64,000 bases of DNA from Sapria himalayana (lineage: Eukaryota; Streptophyta; Magnoliopsida; Malpighiales; Rafflesiaceae), in assembly GCA_029783825.1 (NCBI GenBank), contig JAREIK010005782.1, forward strand, positions 174,260-238,259. The letters run 5' to 3'. Below, one piece after another: positions 35,251 to 46,730 of this stretch. The notes below the pieces were generated by a model, which was not told the DNA's origin, ran no database searches, and saw nothing but the letters and a program-made list of their open reading frames with translations. The position numbers and the translations under genes were made by a program. Positions within the stretch are counted from its first letter, which is position 1, and each line of letters starts with the position of its first letter.

Positions 35251-35402
35251 TATCTAAATTTATTTTTTTATTAGTTTATATACAATTAGAATCGATAATT
35301 CTTTAAATATTTTTTTTTCAAAATATATGCATTTAGCTAGTAGTTTTTTTTAGCTATTTGGGTTAGTTATACTTTCATATATAGACCAAGACATACCTTT
35401 CC

Positions 35403-35408
<6 letters not shown>

Positions 35409-35482
<74 letters not shown>
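35409..35482. repeat. (CA)n(TA)n microsatellite
   Basis: About 24 AC units followed by about 12 AT units; a (GT)n run follows at about 35565-35591. Confidence 0.95.
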
Positions 35483-37695
35483 GAGTTTTCGATAATATTT
35501 ATATATGTTGATTTATATATATAAGTTTTCAAAAATATTCATGGATATAATTATATAAATATAAGTGTGTGTGTGTGTGTGTGTGTGTGTATGTTTTAAA
35601 AAACTTTTGTACATTAACTTATATATATATATATACATATAATCTAACTATATTTTTGAAATTTAAAATTATTGTACAGGCTTATATATTTAATCTAAAT
35701 ATATAATTGAATTTGAAAATTACTGTAAATGCTGAGGTATTTTCATGTTTGACATTTTAAATGCATTAATATGTAAATATATATTTTTTTTGTTTAATGT
35801 TTTTAAATATCTAAAGACATGCATTTTTTCTTTTGTAAATATTTTCAAGTAGGGTATAAAAAAGTAATGTCGCATTTTTTTTTAATATTTTCAAATCTAG
35901 GTTTAAACTCACCCGAACCCCAACATGGCGTAGTCATGTTGGGTGAAAAGCTCACCTGAACCCGAACATGGCAGTTGGCTGAAGTAATGTTGGGTGCAAA
36001 GCTCACCTGAATATTGTCATATATGGCTAAAGTAAAGCAGGGTGTAAACTAATTTGAACACCGTGACTCACACTGGTTTACTCTGAAAACTAATTTGAAC
36101 ATCTAGACTCACTCTAGTTTTACTCCTATTATTCGATTACAAAGTGAATTTTCGCTACAAATTGGTGCCCCAAGTGTTATATGATAGACAGTCAATGCGA
36201 TATAGTTGAAGTTCAGATAATCAACAAAATCTTCACCTTAGATGTTTAATTTTTCTTTTGGAGTTAAATGGATGCATAACTGGGGGTTGAGTTTTGTTGT
36301 GATTTTAATTACCTTTTTTTTCTTTTTATTTCATGTTATTTGATGGGATCACCCAACTTGATATTGAATGTTTAATTTTTTTTTCTACATTTTAATTGTT
36401 AATATGGTATTAAAGACAGATATATATATATATATGTGATTTAGGGATTACAAATTATAGAAGGGCACTTACACTCACCTCTAACAAAAAAAATAAACAC
36501 AGTAAGGGCAACATGTGCTCGCATAAGGGCAGCAGGCAGTGTGCGACAAGAGGTGTGTACAATGTACAACAAGGGGCACACAATGCTAGACAAGTGGTAG
36601 TGGAGGCATAATGCATGATGGAGGCATTATGCATAGTGGAGGCATGCAAAGTGCAATGGGTTTTTAATTAAAAAACCCTAATGGTGCACAACAACATATG
36701 GTGGTGAGTGGTAATGGAAAATGGTAATTTTGTGTAGAAATCCTAATTAGTGTTTTTGTAGTTCTATAAAAAAAGGAGAAAAGAATTAAGTATAGTTACT
36801 TTTGTAATTTTTTGAGAAATCACAATTTTGTGATATTGTCTGGATTATCACGGTAGAGGTAGATAGAAGAAAGTCTTAATTCAATGAATTCATTATTGGA
36901 GGATTAGGCATATTAAAAATAATTATTATATATTATTTTTAGAGAATAGATCGATAGTATTATCTTGTAGTGAAAGAGATAGACTTTTAGTCAGAGCTAT
37001 CTAGGGGTCTTCATAGAGTCAATTCGTCACAACACATACTAAGAATGAGTATACAAAATTTTTCTCTAAGATAATAATAAATTATTCGTTTCTTATAAGT
37101 ATCAATGATTATTTTATTTCTACTCTCATTTCATATTTATTGATTATCAGCACAAGAGTAAATATTTATATCATTGGTAAATATATTTTATTTTTAATAA
37201 TCTTTTCTTATTTTGAAAATATTATTATTACCAATTGAAAAATATTTAAAAGTTTCTTGATTATTCTATTATTCAGCTTTAATCTTTATTACTTATTTGT
37301 ATCATATTTATTTTTGATTGTCCTATTAGTTTATTTTATGTGAGTTATCTTTTTAGATAATTAAATTATAGCTTTATTTTTATTTCTATTATTATTTATT
37401 TGAATAATTGGTAGACTCTGAGGAAGATTCTATTTGAGATTAAGTAGGTTGAATTATATATTTTTTCTTTAACAATAAGATCTCTCTTTATATATATGAG
37501 TATTTTGAATTTATTACTTATGCATTACCAGCTTGAGTATTTATCACTAGTTAACTTGAGAATACTATATTATTTTTTAAGGATATTTTGATTATATAAT
37601 ATGAGACATATCAGCTACAAAAGCTTACTAATATTTTGCATCCTATATGCTAGTTTGATTTGATTAGGTACTTATGCAATCTTATACAATAAAAT
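35483..37695. other. CACTA-3 interior, possible LTR remnant, no gene seen
   Basis: Around 35900-36130 the phrase CTCACCTGAACCCGAACATGG and close variants recur about four times. TTGGTGCCCC at 36162-36171 resembles a retrotransposon primer-binding site following an LTR end, but no coding retroelement sequence follows. An 18-base unit (GGAGGCATAATGCATGAT) is repeated about three times at 36602-36645. CTATAAAAAAAGGAG near 36766 is TATA-like. No protein was recognised. Confidence 0.4.
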
Positions 37696-38499
37696 TAGGG
37701 GTGTCAAGTGTGCTGGGTAGCTTGAGCACGACCCATGAAATGACACAATTTAGACATATCAGGTTTGACATGGCATGGTTCAAAATAATGTCTAGGCCTC
37801 ACTCGTGCTAGCCTATGGCACTACTTTTGTGGGAACACACGAGCCTCATGTCATATTAGGTATGGCCCATGAGGCAGGCACATTGACATGAAATGTGGCA
37901 TGACCACATCTGTAAAAAGCATTCATTTTAAAATGGTTGCTATTTGCTGATTGGAAAACACTTGTTGCTGTGCTGTTGGCCAAAATAAAAAAAAATCTAA
38001 TAATTTTATCTATTGGATTACATCCGAATCCAATGGTTTAATGGGCAAAATTCGATATATGGTTGTTAAATGGATAAAATATTATTTATAGATATAATGT
38101 TATTTTATCTATAAATAATATTTTGATATATTTTATTTTTCATTATTTATTTGTAATTATGTCTTCTCTCCCCTCTTCTTCTGGCTCTTCTTTTAAATTA
38201 TAAAAGCATCATAGTATCCTGTTTGTGCCCATAATTTTTTTTTAATTATAATTTTAATTTATTGGAATGTCAGAGTTATTTTTATGATGAGCTATGACTT
38301 CAAAGGATGAGAATCTGATGTAGAGCTAAAAAAATACATGATGCCCACATAAAATAAAGATACATATTTCATTGCATATATTGTATTTAAAAATTTTTAT
38401 ATAAATAAATAAATTAACAAAAAAAAGTAAAGGATTAGAAAAATACTATTCTTCTTCTCATGCTTTAGTCTCTTAAATTAAAAAATAACAAATAATAAA

Positions 38500-40400
38500 T
38501 ATTATTAAAATGAATTAGACTTATATATAGATAATAGGGGTAACTTGATAGAAATGTTTGAGGTCGAAACTATGTTTTCTTTTATGACACTGAGTCATGT
38601 GACTAAAAAACATAAAAATAAGCAAACTTCAGTAGTATACACACATTTTAACATAATTTAAAATAAAATTTTAGAGATATCGAAGAAGATTCGATATAAT
38701 ATATATATATATTATGAAAGATATATTTATGTAGGAGGGGTTGTTGGTGGCATTGACCACTATAAGAGATATGCCAATTAATACACTAAAAAATATGGTG
38801 CATTAGATCTCAGACAAACTTAATTGACCGGTGAAATTTTGAAGTTGTATCAACTTAAGGTTTATTAACTTCATTTATGACAATGAGTTTGGAAGGAAAG
38901 ACTTGATAAAATTCATATTAAGTAAACTTACTTTTAATTTATTTATCATAGAATTTCTAGGTTAAATTAGTAGAAATAACATGTTAATTAGTAATTAATG
39001 GACTTAAAAAACAATGAAGTGATTTTTGTGACTTTCGACATTTAGATTTGTTGTGATGATGTATTCACATAAGTTATCACCCACTATATTGATTTTAAGT
39101 AGAAAATTAAATAAAAAAATTATATTTTCATAAGATTGTTCATCATCATTATGACTCTCTATATATGATTGTTTTTCAAAGATCTTTAGAGAATATGATA
39201 TTCAGAATAAAATTTTTAGTATTATATTTGGTAATGTTTCAAATATAAGTGTTGTGATTAATATGTTTGTGAGAATTAATAGAGATGTATCATTAGATGA
39301 TATTTTTTATGTTAGGTATATGTATCATATAATTAATCTAATAGTGCAAGTATGAATAAAATTGTTTTATTCATATTTGAAAATATAAAAAATTGACTAA
39401 AAGTTAAATATATTAAGATACCTAGCAGACAATAAGATTTTTACATTTTATGTTCGTAAGTAGGCTTAAAAAAGAAAAAATTTTAAATGAATGTTAGACT
39501 CCATTAGTATTATACATAGTTCATGTTGAATTCAAGTGTTGGATATCAACACTTGATATTTAACGACGTCAATAGTAAAATTAGTAAAATTATTATTAAT
39601 AATTTAGATTATAAGATAAAAATTTAATTTTTGAAATTCTTAAAGATTTTTATGATATGATAAATATGTCTTAACTTATGTACACTCTTACTATATGTAT
39701 TGTATTTAAGTGTATATGTAATATTAGGTATACATTAAACAAATATAGAAGATATATATTATGAATGTTTACTTTTTATTATTTGATCGCATCTTTGGAT
39801 AATAATGTTAAGATGGAAGAGCTATAAAACATATTATAATATTTATTCACATGCATGAATAAAATAGAATAAACATATTATAGGATTCATGAATGATTAG
39901 ATAGTATGTTTAAATATCATGACACTAAGTATTATAGTTTTAGTGAGTCTTTTAGTTAGTTTTTGAGAATAGATATGAACAAATTAATTGAATACAATAA
40001 TTTATTAATACTGTTAGCTAGAGGTAAATGATGTGATGGTTCATCGAATAAGAGAAAGCTATCTCGATACTTAGATATTACTTATTGCTCTATTTTATCA
40101 TATGATTATATTAAGAATTTAGATATAATAAATTAGTGAAAATAATATAAATCCATCAATCTCATATTATCTAAGATTATATGTGATCAACTAACTCATC
40201 TGATATCTAACATAATATTGGATCCTATTTATTCTGAGATTATGAATATTATTTTAGATAAGAGATTGATATTGTGACCATATATGATAAAAGTATCCTT
40301 ATGCTTAAAAGACTGAGAGGATCCATAAATAAGTTTTTAGGATTAAGTGAAATAATTGCTAGTGAATGATGACTCACTCGACATCAATGATATCGAGGTT
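38500..40400 (+). pseudogene. hAT-2 transposase pseudogene
   Basis: The plus-strand translation with many stops follows the hAT-1 protein. The segment near 39180-39340 reads FREYDIQNKIFSIIFGN... INMFVRINRDVSLDDIFYVR, next to the hAT-1 region around its second catalytic Asp, which is here replaced by Gly (FGN for FDN). MYHIINLIVQV follows (RCMCHVINLIVQV in hAT-1), and the C-terminal MARDLL...SDRR region is represented near 40180-40325 by stop-riddled sequence ending CLKD.EDP. A BED-finger region is only vaguely visible near 38590-38700. Non-functional and much older than hAT-1. Confidence 0.75.
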
Positions 40401-42790
40401 TGACTATAAGTTTGAGATGTGACGATATGAACCATACAAATTTATTGTGGATATTAGAAGACTGACATGTTATTATTGCTAATTACTATTGATTGTCATG
40501 ATTTTTACTTAGTTTTCTAATTTATTATTATTTGTGATATCATGATGAAATCAAAAACATGAAATAGAAAAATTTTTTATTGAGTTATGATTTTTATTTA
40601 TTTTTATTTTAATAATTAAAATCCTATTTTAAAAACTAACATTATTTGACAAAGTTAATGCCTATGGCTCCCCGCCTGATGCCTAATGGCTGCTAGGCAT
40701 TGGCAGATGGGTTAGCCTGGCCAGTACAGTTTAGTGGCAGTGGTCACAGGCCATTGGGCACCAACTAGCTACCAATAAGCTAGTGTTAGCATCCAGTAGC
40801 CAGGAGCCAGCCAACTAGCTAGAGTGAGGGGGCACAGGTAGTGGCCAACCCAACACACCAAGCTGAGAAAAATGGGCCTCTGGGCCATGTTAGCACCCAA
40901 CAGCCAGGCACTCCTTAGTCATGCCTTAAGAGCAGGAATGCCTTAGGCACTCAATAAGTGCAGGCACCACAATGCCCTTGCCATAGTGCCTCGCTTGGGG
41001 GGAGGCATGTCCATTTGTGAAAGACAAAAAGGCATGAATTACTTCAAGCACTCCTAATGAGAGGCAAACACTTTAAATGCCACCCCCCTCCCGCCACAAA
41101 AATTAAACCCGAAGAAAAGCATTATCTTTCTCCTTTCTTCATGAAATTACTAAATATCATACAAATTCATCTATCTCATATTATCTAAGATTATACGTGA
41201 TTTACTAATCCTTTTGTATCTTTCATATTATTGAGTTTATTTTTTTGTGAATATTTATATTATTTCAGATAAGAGATTGATATTGTGACCATATATCATA
41301 AAAATATTCTCATGCTTAAAAGACTGCGATGATTCATTAATTAGTCTTTAGGATCAAGTGAAAAAATTACTAGTGGATTATGACTCATATGACATCGAGG
41401 GTATCGAGGTTTTGACAAAAAACATGTGAAGTGACAATCCGAACCATAGAAACTTATTTTGGATATTACAAGACACACATGTTATTATTGTTGACTACTG
41501 TTGATTATTGTGTTTTTTACTTAATTTTTTAAATTATTATTATCTGTGATATTGTGATAAGATCAAAATCAAAATCATGAAATAGATATATATTTTTTGA
41601 GTTGACTCTTATTCATTTTCATTAACAATATAATATAGTTTATTTTTAATATTTAAATTGTTAAAAATAAAAAAATATTTCAAAAAAAAACTCTATATGA
41701 CAAAGTTAGTGTCTATGACCACTAGCCTAATGCCCAATTGCCACTAGGCACTAGTTGATGGGTTGGCCTAGCTAGTATAATTTAGTGGATGTGTCCATAG
41801 GTCATTGGGCATTGGCTAGCTGCTAGTCAGCTAGTGTTAGTACCAGGAACCAGCCAACCAACCAAGGTGAGGTGGCATAGGTTGTGGTCAACCTGACCTT
41901 GTCCTACCCAACACGTTTGGTTGGGAAAAGTGGGCCTTTGGGCCATGTTAGCACCCAACAGCCATGTGTGCCTTAGGTAGGCCTTAAGACACTAGCTAGT
42001 ACAATCACGTGGTTGTGGCCATAGGCCACTGGGAATTGGCTGGCTGCTAGTAAGCCAGTGTTAGCACCCAACAGCCAAGGACCAGCCAACCAACCAACCA
42101 GGGTGAGGGGGCATAGGTAGTGGTCAACCCGATCCTGTCCTACACAACATGCCTGGCTGAGAAAAGTGGGCTTTTGGGCTGTGTTAGCACCCAACGCCCA
42201 TGTGTGCCTCATACATGCCTTAAGACTCACATGTTACCATTGTTGACTATTGTTGATTGTCGTGCTTTTTACTTAGTTTTTTAATTTATTATTATTTGTC
42301 ATATTATGATGAAATCAAAATCATGAAAAAGATGTGTATTTTATTGAGTTGATTTTTATTCATTTTCATTTACAATGCAATACAATTTATATTTATTAAT
42401 TAAATTTTTAAAAATTAAATTTCAATTTTAAAAACAAACTCTGTATGACAAAATTAGTGCCCATGGCCCTTTGCTTGATACCTAATGGTCACTAGGCATT
42501 GGTTGATGGGTTGTCCTAGCTAGTACAATCTAGTGGATATGGCCATAGGCTACTGGGCACTAGTTTTTTGCTAGTCAGCCAGTGTTAGCACCCAATAGTC
42601 AGGAATTAGCTAACCAACTAGGGTGAGGGGGCATAGGTAATGGCCAACTCGACCATGTCCTACCCAACACATCTGGTTGAGAAAAATGGGCCTTTGGGCT
42701 ATGTTAGCACCCAAAGGCCATGCGTGCGACAAGCATGCCTTGAGATCAAGCATGCCTGAAGCTTGTCATTTGCACTGGCCCCACAATGCA
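40140..42790. repeat. Direct multimer of the hAT-2 3' end
   Basis: The transposase C-terminal segment (marked by AAGAGATTGATATTGTGACC) occurs at about 40260 and 41272. A 3' non-coding segment (TTTTTACTTAGTTTT... GATGAAATCAAAATCATGAAA) occurs near 40500, 41510 and 42265. A GC-richer block (CCTAATGGCCACTAGGCATTGG ... GTGTTAGCACCCAACAGCCA type) occurs at about 40650-40925, 41700-41990, 41995-42225 and 42448-42760. Copies differ in length and divergence, so expansion was stepwise. Confidence 0.75.
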
Positions 42791-42835
42791 TCACTCTCAA
42801 TAATACTTACAAGTAAGAGGTAAGGAAAGAGCCGA

Positions 42836-43196
42836 TATTTTATTTTGTAGATGATTATATGATGTTGCAATTCATTTAATATAGTGAACTATATTAGTTC
42901 TTAACCAATGCTTGAGATAATCAGGTAATATGATTTGAAATATAAGAGATCTAACTTTCATGATGTGTGAGTTACTAGTCTAAATAAAGAATTAATTCTT
43001 ACAAAGAATTTAATATTTTATTTTGTAGATAGTTATATATTACTGTAATTCATTTAATATAGTCAACTATATTAGTTATTAACCAATGCTTGAAAGGCAA
43101 ATGGGCAATATTATTTGAGATATAAGAGATTTAATTTTTATGATGAGAGAGTTACTAGTCTAAAAAAAGAATTAATTCTTATAATGAATTTGATGA
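42836..43196. repeat. 180-bp tandem duplication
   Basis: Two adjacent imperfect copies sharing ATTTTATTTTGTAGAT, CAATTCATTTAATATAGT, TTAACCAATGCTTGA and GAGTTACTAGTCTAAA (first copy about 42836-43014, second about 43015-43196). Confidence 0.8.
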
Positions 43197-43649
43197 AGAA
43201 TCATTTATAATGGAAGTAAAATGAATATTTAATTATATCAAATGAATGAACTGATAGGAAAGAAAGAATGTTGGTGAATTTCATGGTGAATTTATAAAGA
43301 AAAATCATGTATTCATGTTTATAAAACCTATTGATATTTTTTTATGTTCAAGACGAGAGATAAATTATTTGAATTATTTGATAGTTAGGTGAAAGAAGTT
43401 AACAAAGATAATATTAATCAAGTTATAATAAATAATACTTCAAATTATGTGATAGTAAATATTTAAAATTTAATTTGATTTTTTTATTATTTTATTTAGG
43501 TTATTACACATTATATATTATTTCTATATTAATGTTTAACTTTAACTTATATAGGTAGATTTTTGAAATAAAAAAGACAATATTTTTAATGGATACTATG
43601 TATTGCATATTGTCTTGACTTATTGTTGAAAGATATTGAAAAACTATCA

Positions 43650-45070
43650 TATATCAAGAAGAGAATAAAGTGAGTTATATTTATATGTGGGTGTATTTAT
43701 AATAATGTGAGATTGCTTAATATGATTAGATGATTTATTGAGCAAAATTAGTTGTTGAGGCTTACAAAGATGTGGTTTGTAATGGCTTCATCACCTTATC
43801 TCGTATTAATAAATAAAAAAAATAACTTGAGGAAGTTATAAATTGGCAAAAGAGGAAAAGAGAACAAATATAATTTTTATGCCTCATTTTTAGAATACTG
43901 TAATATTTTGTTTGAAGGTGTCAGACCCTCTTGTGCATATTCTTTTCTTGGTGGTTGGTGAAAAGAGGCATACATTGAGTTACATTTATGTTTTCATGCA
44001 ATGACAGAAAATAATTATCAAATGCTTAAATGAGAGTGAAAAGAAGTATAAGGAAATCATGAAAATCATTAATAGGCGGTGAGAGATTCAGCTTCATTAG
44101 CCTTATATTCAACTAAAAATTTTTGTTCACAGAGTTTTATTATGATACAAAAGGATTATTAGTAAATCTAGATTCAAAAATCTTTGAAGATGTATGTAAA
44201 TGTATGTTGAGATTGATGAAATAGAAAGGTGAATAATATACAATTATATCATAATTGGACTTGTACGTGCATTCTCAATACCTTTTTGATTATGATTTTT
44301 CCATACGAACAAATAAGTCTTAACTATTAGGTTAGTTTATTAATTTAGTTATTTATTGTATTTAAATTAATATATTTTTTATTAAAATATATGAAATTTT
44401 AGCTGATAATTTATTTATATTAATTATAATTGAATAATAAAGTATATTTGGATCTAATATTAATAGTTTGTAAAAATTTGTATTGTGGCATCTCAACCTA
44501 AGATACAGTGTATCTGGTTGTGAAATAAATTAAAATATCTTCGAGAATGTAAATTATTAAAATAATTACGAAAAATTAATATCTTTATTATATTATTTAA
44601 TATAATATATAATCTAATAATCATGATTTTTTAGATTTATAACAAGAGGAGAAATAAGTTGGAATATTAATGCTTGAATGATTTGATGTATATTAAGTAC
44701 AATTGAGCCTTGATAAAAAGATTCAATGAGCATCATATTAAACGATTTTATTTTTTTTGGAAGATATAAATTATAACAATAAATAATGGATGAAAAAAAA
44801 AGAAGATGAAGATTTTACAAAATATTAGCATTTGAGAGTAATGATTTAACTTGTGGTGTTGTTGTAAGAACTAGAGGAGTTAATGTTTTATATAAAAATT
44901 AAAGCAAGTTCAAGCAAAATATAAATATCAAAGTTAATATCATCAAGAAAAATGACCCAGTTATCAGGAGATGAAGATTAAGGCAAGTGAGAGTTCAAGA
45001 GTGATGATGAAACAAATGATAGTCATGATGATTTTATGGATTTAGAGTTTGAGCAAGATCTATAAGTATT
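43650..45070 (+). pseudogene. hAT-type transposase remnant (DUF659-like), second lineage
   Basis: Between about 43900 and 44200 the frame reads FWNTVIFCLKVSDPLVHILF, then RHTLSYIYVFMQ, LNESEKKYKEIMKIINRR and, after a stop, EIQLH. This is the pattern of the plant hAT-like proteins that carry a DUF659 N-terminal core and a late dimerisation domain (the SDPLVxxLRLVDGD / IxxRWxxQLHxPLHAA region). The acidic C-terminal tail is visible near 45005-45060 (DSHDDFMDLEFEQDL). Many stops and frameshifts; not functional. It differs from hAT-1 and hAT-2 and represents a separate element whose ends were not found. Confidence 0.65.
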
Positions 45071-45454
45071 TATTTTGTATATCTTTTTAAATTTTTAATT
45101 TTTGTTATACAAGAAAAATTAATGATATTTTATTTTTATTATTGATATGCTATATTTGAAGTTTAATTTTTTAACTTTATTTATTGGATTGTTAAAATTC
45201 AATTATTTTATTCTATTATTCTTAATGATATTGATGTTAAGAAGTACAAATAATATATATATTTTTACGTTTAATGTTATTTTTTTTGATTTTATTTTAT
45301 TAATAGATAAAAATTATAAATAATTCTTTAGTTAAATATAAAAATTTTATGTAGTTTTATGTAGAGTATGTCCAAAAAAAAATTTTACCTTTATTGCCCC
45401 TTAAGCTTCCATGCTCCAAAAGGGTTTTGTGCCTCGATTTTCATTTCCTTGGTT

Positions 45455-45800
45455 TGCCTTGCATCTCGGTGTGCTTTGTGCCAAGGTGCGCCTTGTGCCT
45501 GGGCGCGCCTTGTGCCTGGGTGCGCCTTGTGCCTGGGTGCGCCTTGTGCCTGGGTGCGCCTTGTGTCTGGGTGCTCCTTGCCCAAGGGTGCGCCTTGCCC
45601 AAGAGAGCGCCTTGCCCAAGGGCGCGCCTTGCCCAAGAGAGCGCCTTGCCCAAGGGCGCGCCTTGTGCCTGGGTGCGCCTTGCACTTGGGTGCGCCTTGT
45701 GCCTGGGTGCGCCTTGCGCCTGGGTGCACCGTGCACCTGGGTGTCACTCGCACCTCGGTGTGCCTTTCACCTCGATTCACTTTGCATCTCGATGCATATT
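45455..45800. repeat. GC-rich tandem array of a 17-bp unit
   Basis: About 20 copies of GTGCGCCTTGTGCCTGG and variants (GCGCCTTGCCCAAGGGC) in an otherwise AT-rich stretch. Because 17 is not a multiple of three, each frame cycles through the same phases, so long Cys/Pro/Trp-rich or Arg/His/Gly-rich reading frames open on both strands; they are artefacts. TTGACATCTTTA at 45865-45876 just to the right resembles a worn hAT terminus (compare TTGACACCTCTA at 22019-22030), so the array may be a subterminal region of the preceding hAT remnant. Confidence 0.85.
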
Positions 45801-45899
45801 GCGTCTCAAATAACTATAGACGAGCCTACCTCCTACGATGCTATGTCGAGATGACACGACGTGATTGACATCTTTAACTTAAACATATGAAAACCTAAT

Positions 45900-46730
45900 A
45901 GAAATATGATTAAAGAGAGATTTAAGTATCTGATCATATTTGTTGTTGACTATTCAATATATATTTGGATATATCTATTTAGTGATAGATCAGAAGTCTT
46001 CTTTTGTTAAAATTTTTTATAAATTGATAAAAACTCAATTCCATAAAATTAAAAAAAATTTAAAAATAATTATATATTCTAATTTATGTCATATCAATTT
46101 AATATTTATTATATAGATCATCAGATTACATACTAGACTTTTTTGTAATATCATACCTTCAACAAAATAAGGTGGCTGAAGGAAGAATAGACAACTAATT
46201 GAGATGACTCATATTTTTACTTGGAAAGTGTATTCCAAAATTGTTGTATTCTAGAGTTTTTATTTTCACTTTTTTTTTGATTGTTCTCTAGGATGAGACA
46301 AACTAGTATCCAAGGCCTTGAGTTATGTCTTTCTTGGATACTTTAGTTCCAAAAGAGAGTATATTTTTTACCATAGATTGATAAAATTTTAATGAGTTTA
46401 GATGTTAATTGTTTAATAATGATTTATTCTTTAACATGCTTAGGAAGAGTGTGGATATATATATATATATATATTGCATTTGGATTCATCACTCTTTGTC
46501 TCTTATCTATAACCCTGCATCGACTTTTAGTTGATAGAGATAGTCACTCATTGACTATATTTGATCATGTTGGGTTTGAGCATGATATTTTTCTCATAAA
46601 ATCAGCGTACTTGCCAACAAATTCAGACTATAAAGAGTCTAGTGAAAGTAAGAGTTCTCGAGTAGAAAGATTTTTTTCATATCTAGATTACATAGTTTAA
46701 TAAGTGTGTGCACCAATACAAACTCATACT
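45900..46730 (+). pseudogene. Ty1/copia integrase region remnant
   Basis: Plus-strand frames give FVVDYSxYxWIYLxxxRSEVF (about 45938-46005), FYKLIKTQFHKIKKNLK (about 46014-46070), a TPQQNG-like zone read as IIPSTK.GG.RKNRQ (about 46150-46190), and a downstream CLSWIL...KREYIFY zone (about 46335-46370). These correspond to the copia integrase core and its C-terminal GKG-type region. Heavily mutated, and in opposite orientation to the copia element of 16765-22990, so it is an independent remnant inside CACTA-3. TGTTGGAAATTATGAC at 46731 could be an LTR start. Confidence 0.5.

Larger units (their letters stand above)
37696..42790 (+). mobile_element. hAT-2: decayed hAT element with multimerised 3' end
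   Basis: It starts with TAGGGGTGTCAAGTGTGCTGGG, a diverged form of the hAT-1 terminal repeat, followed by a subterminal region with GGCATG/CATGGC motifs. A degenerate transposase (38500-40400) aligns with the hAT-1 protein in the same order. Beyond it, the transposase 3' end plus the GC-richer subterminal block is repeated three to four times up to about 42790. No matching right terminal repeat or target duplication was found, so the right boundary is approximate. Confidence 0.65.

Noticed and set aside
36162..36171. Retrotransposon primer-binding site TTGGTGCCCC
   Set aside because: No paired LTR, gag or pol sequence found nearby; kept only as a note in the regional entry.
45368..45868. Five overlapping Cys/Pro/Trp- or Arg/His/Gly-rich frames up to 166 codons
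   Set aside because: A 17-bp tandem unit keeps all frames open; same peptide pattern in different frames shows there is no selection on one frame.
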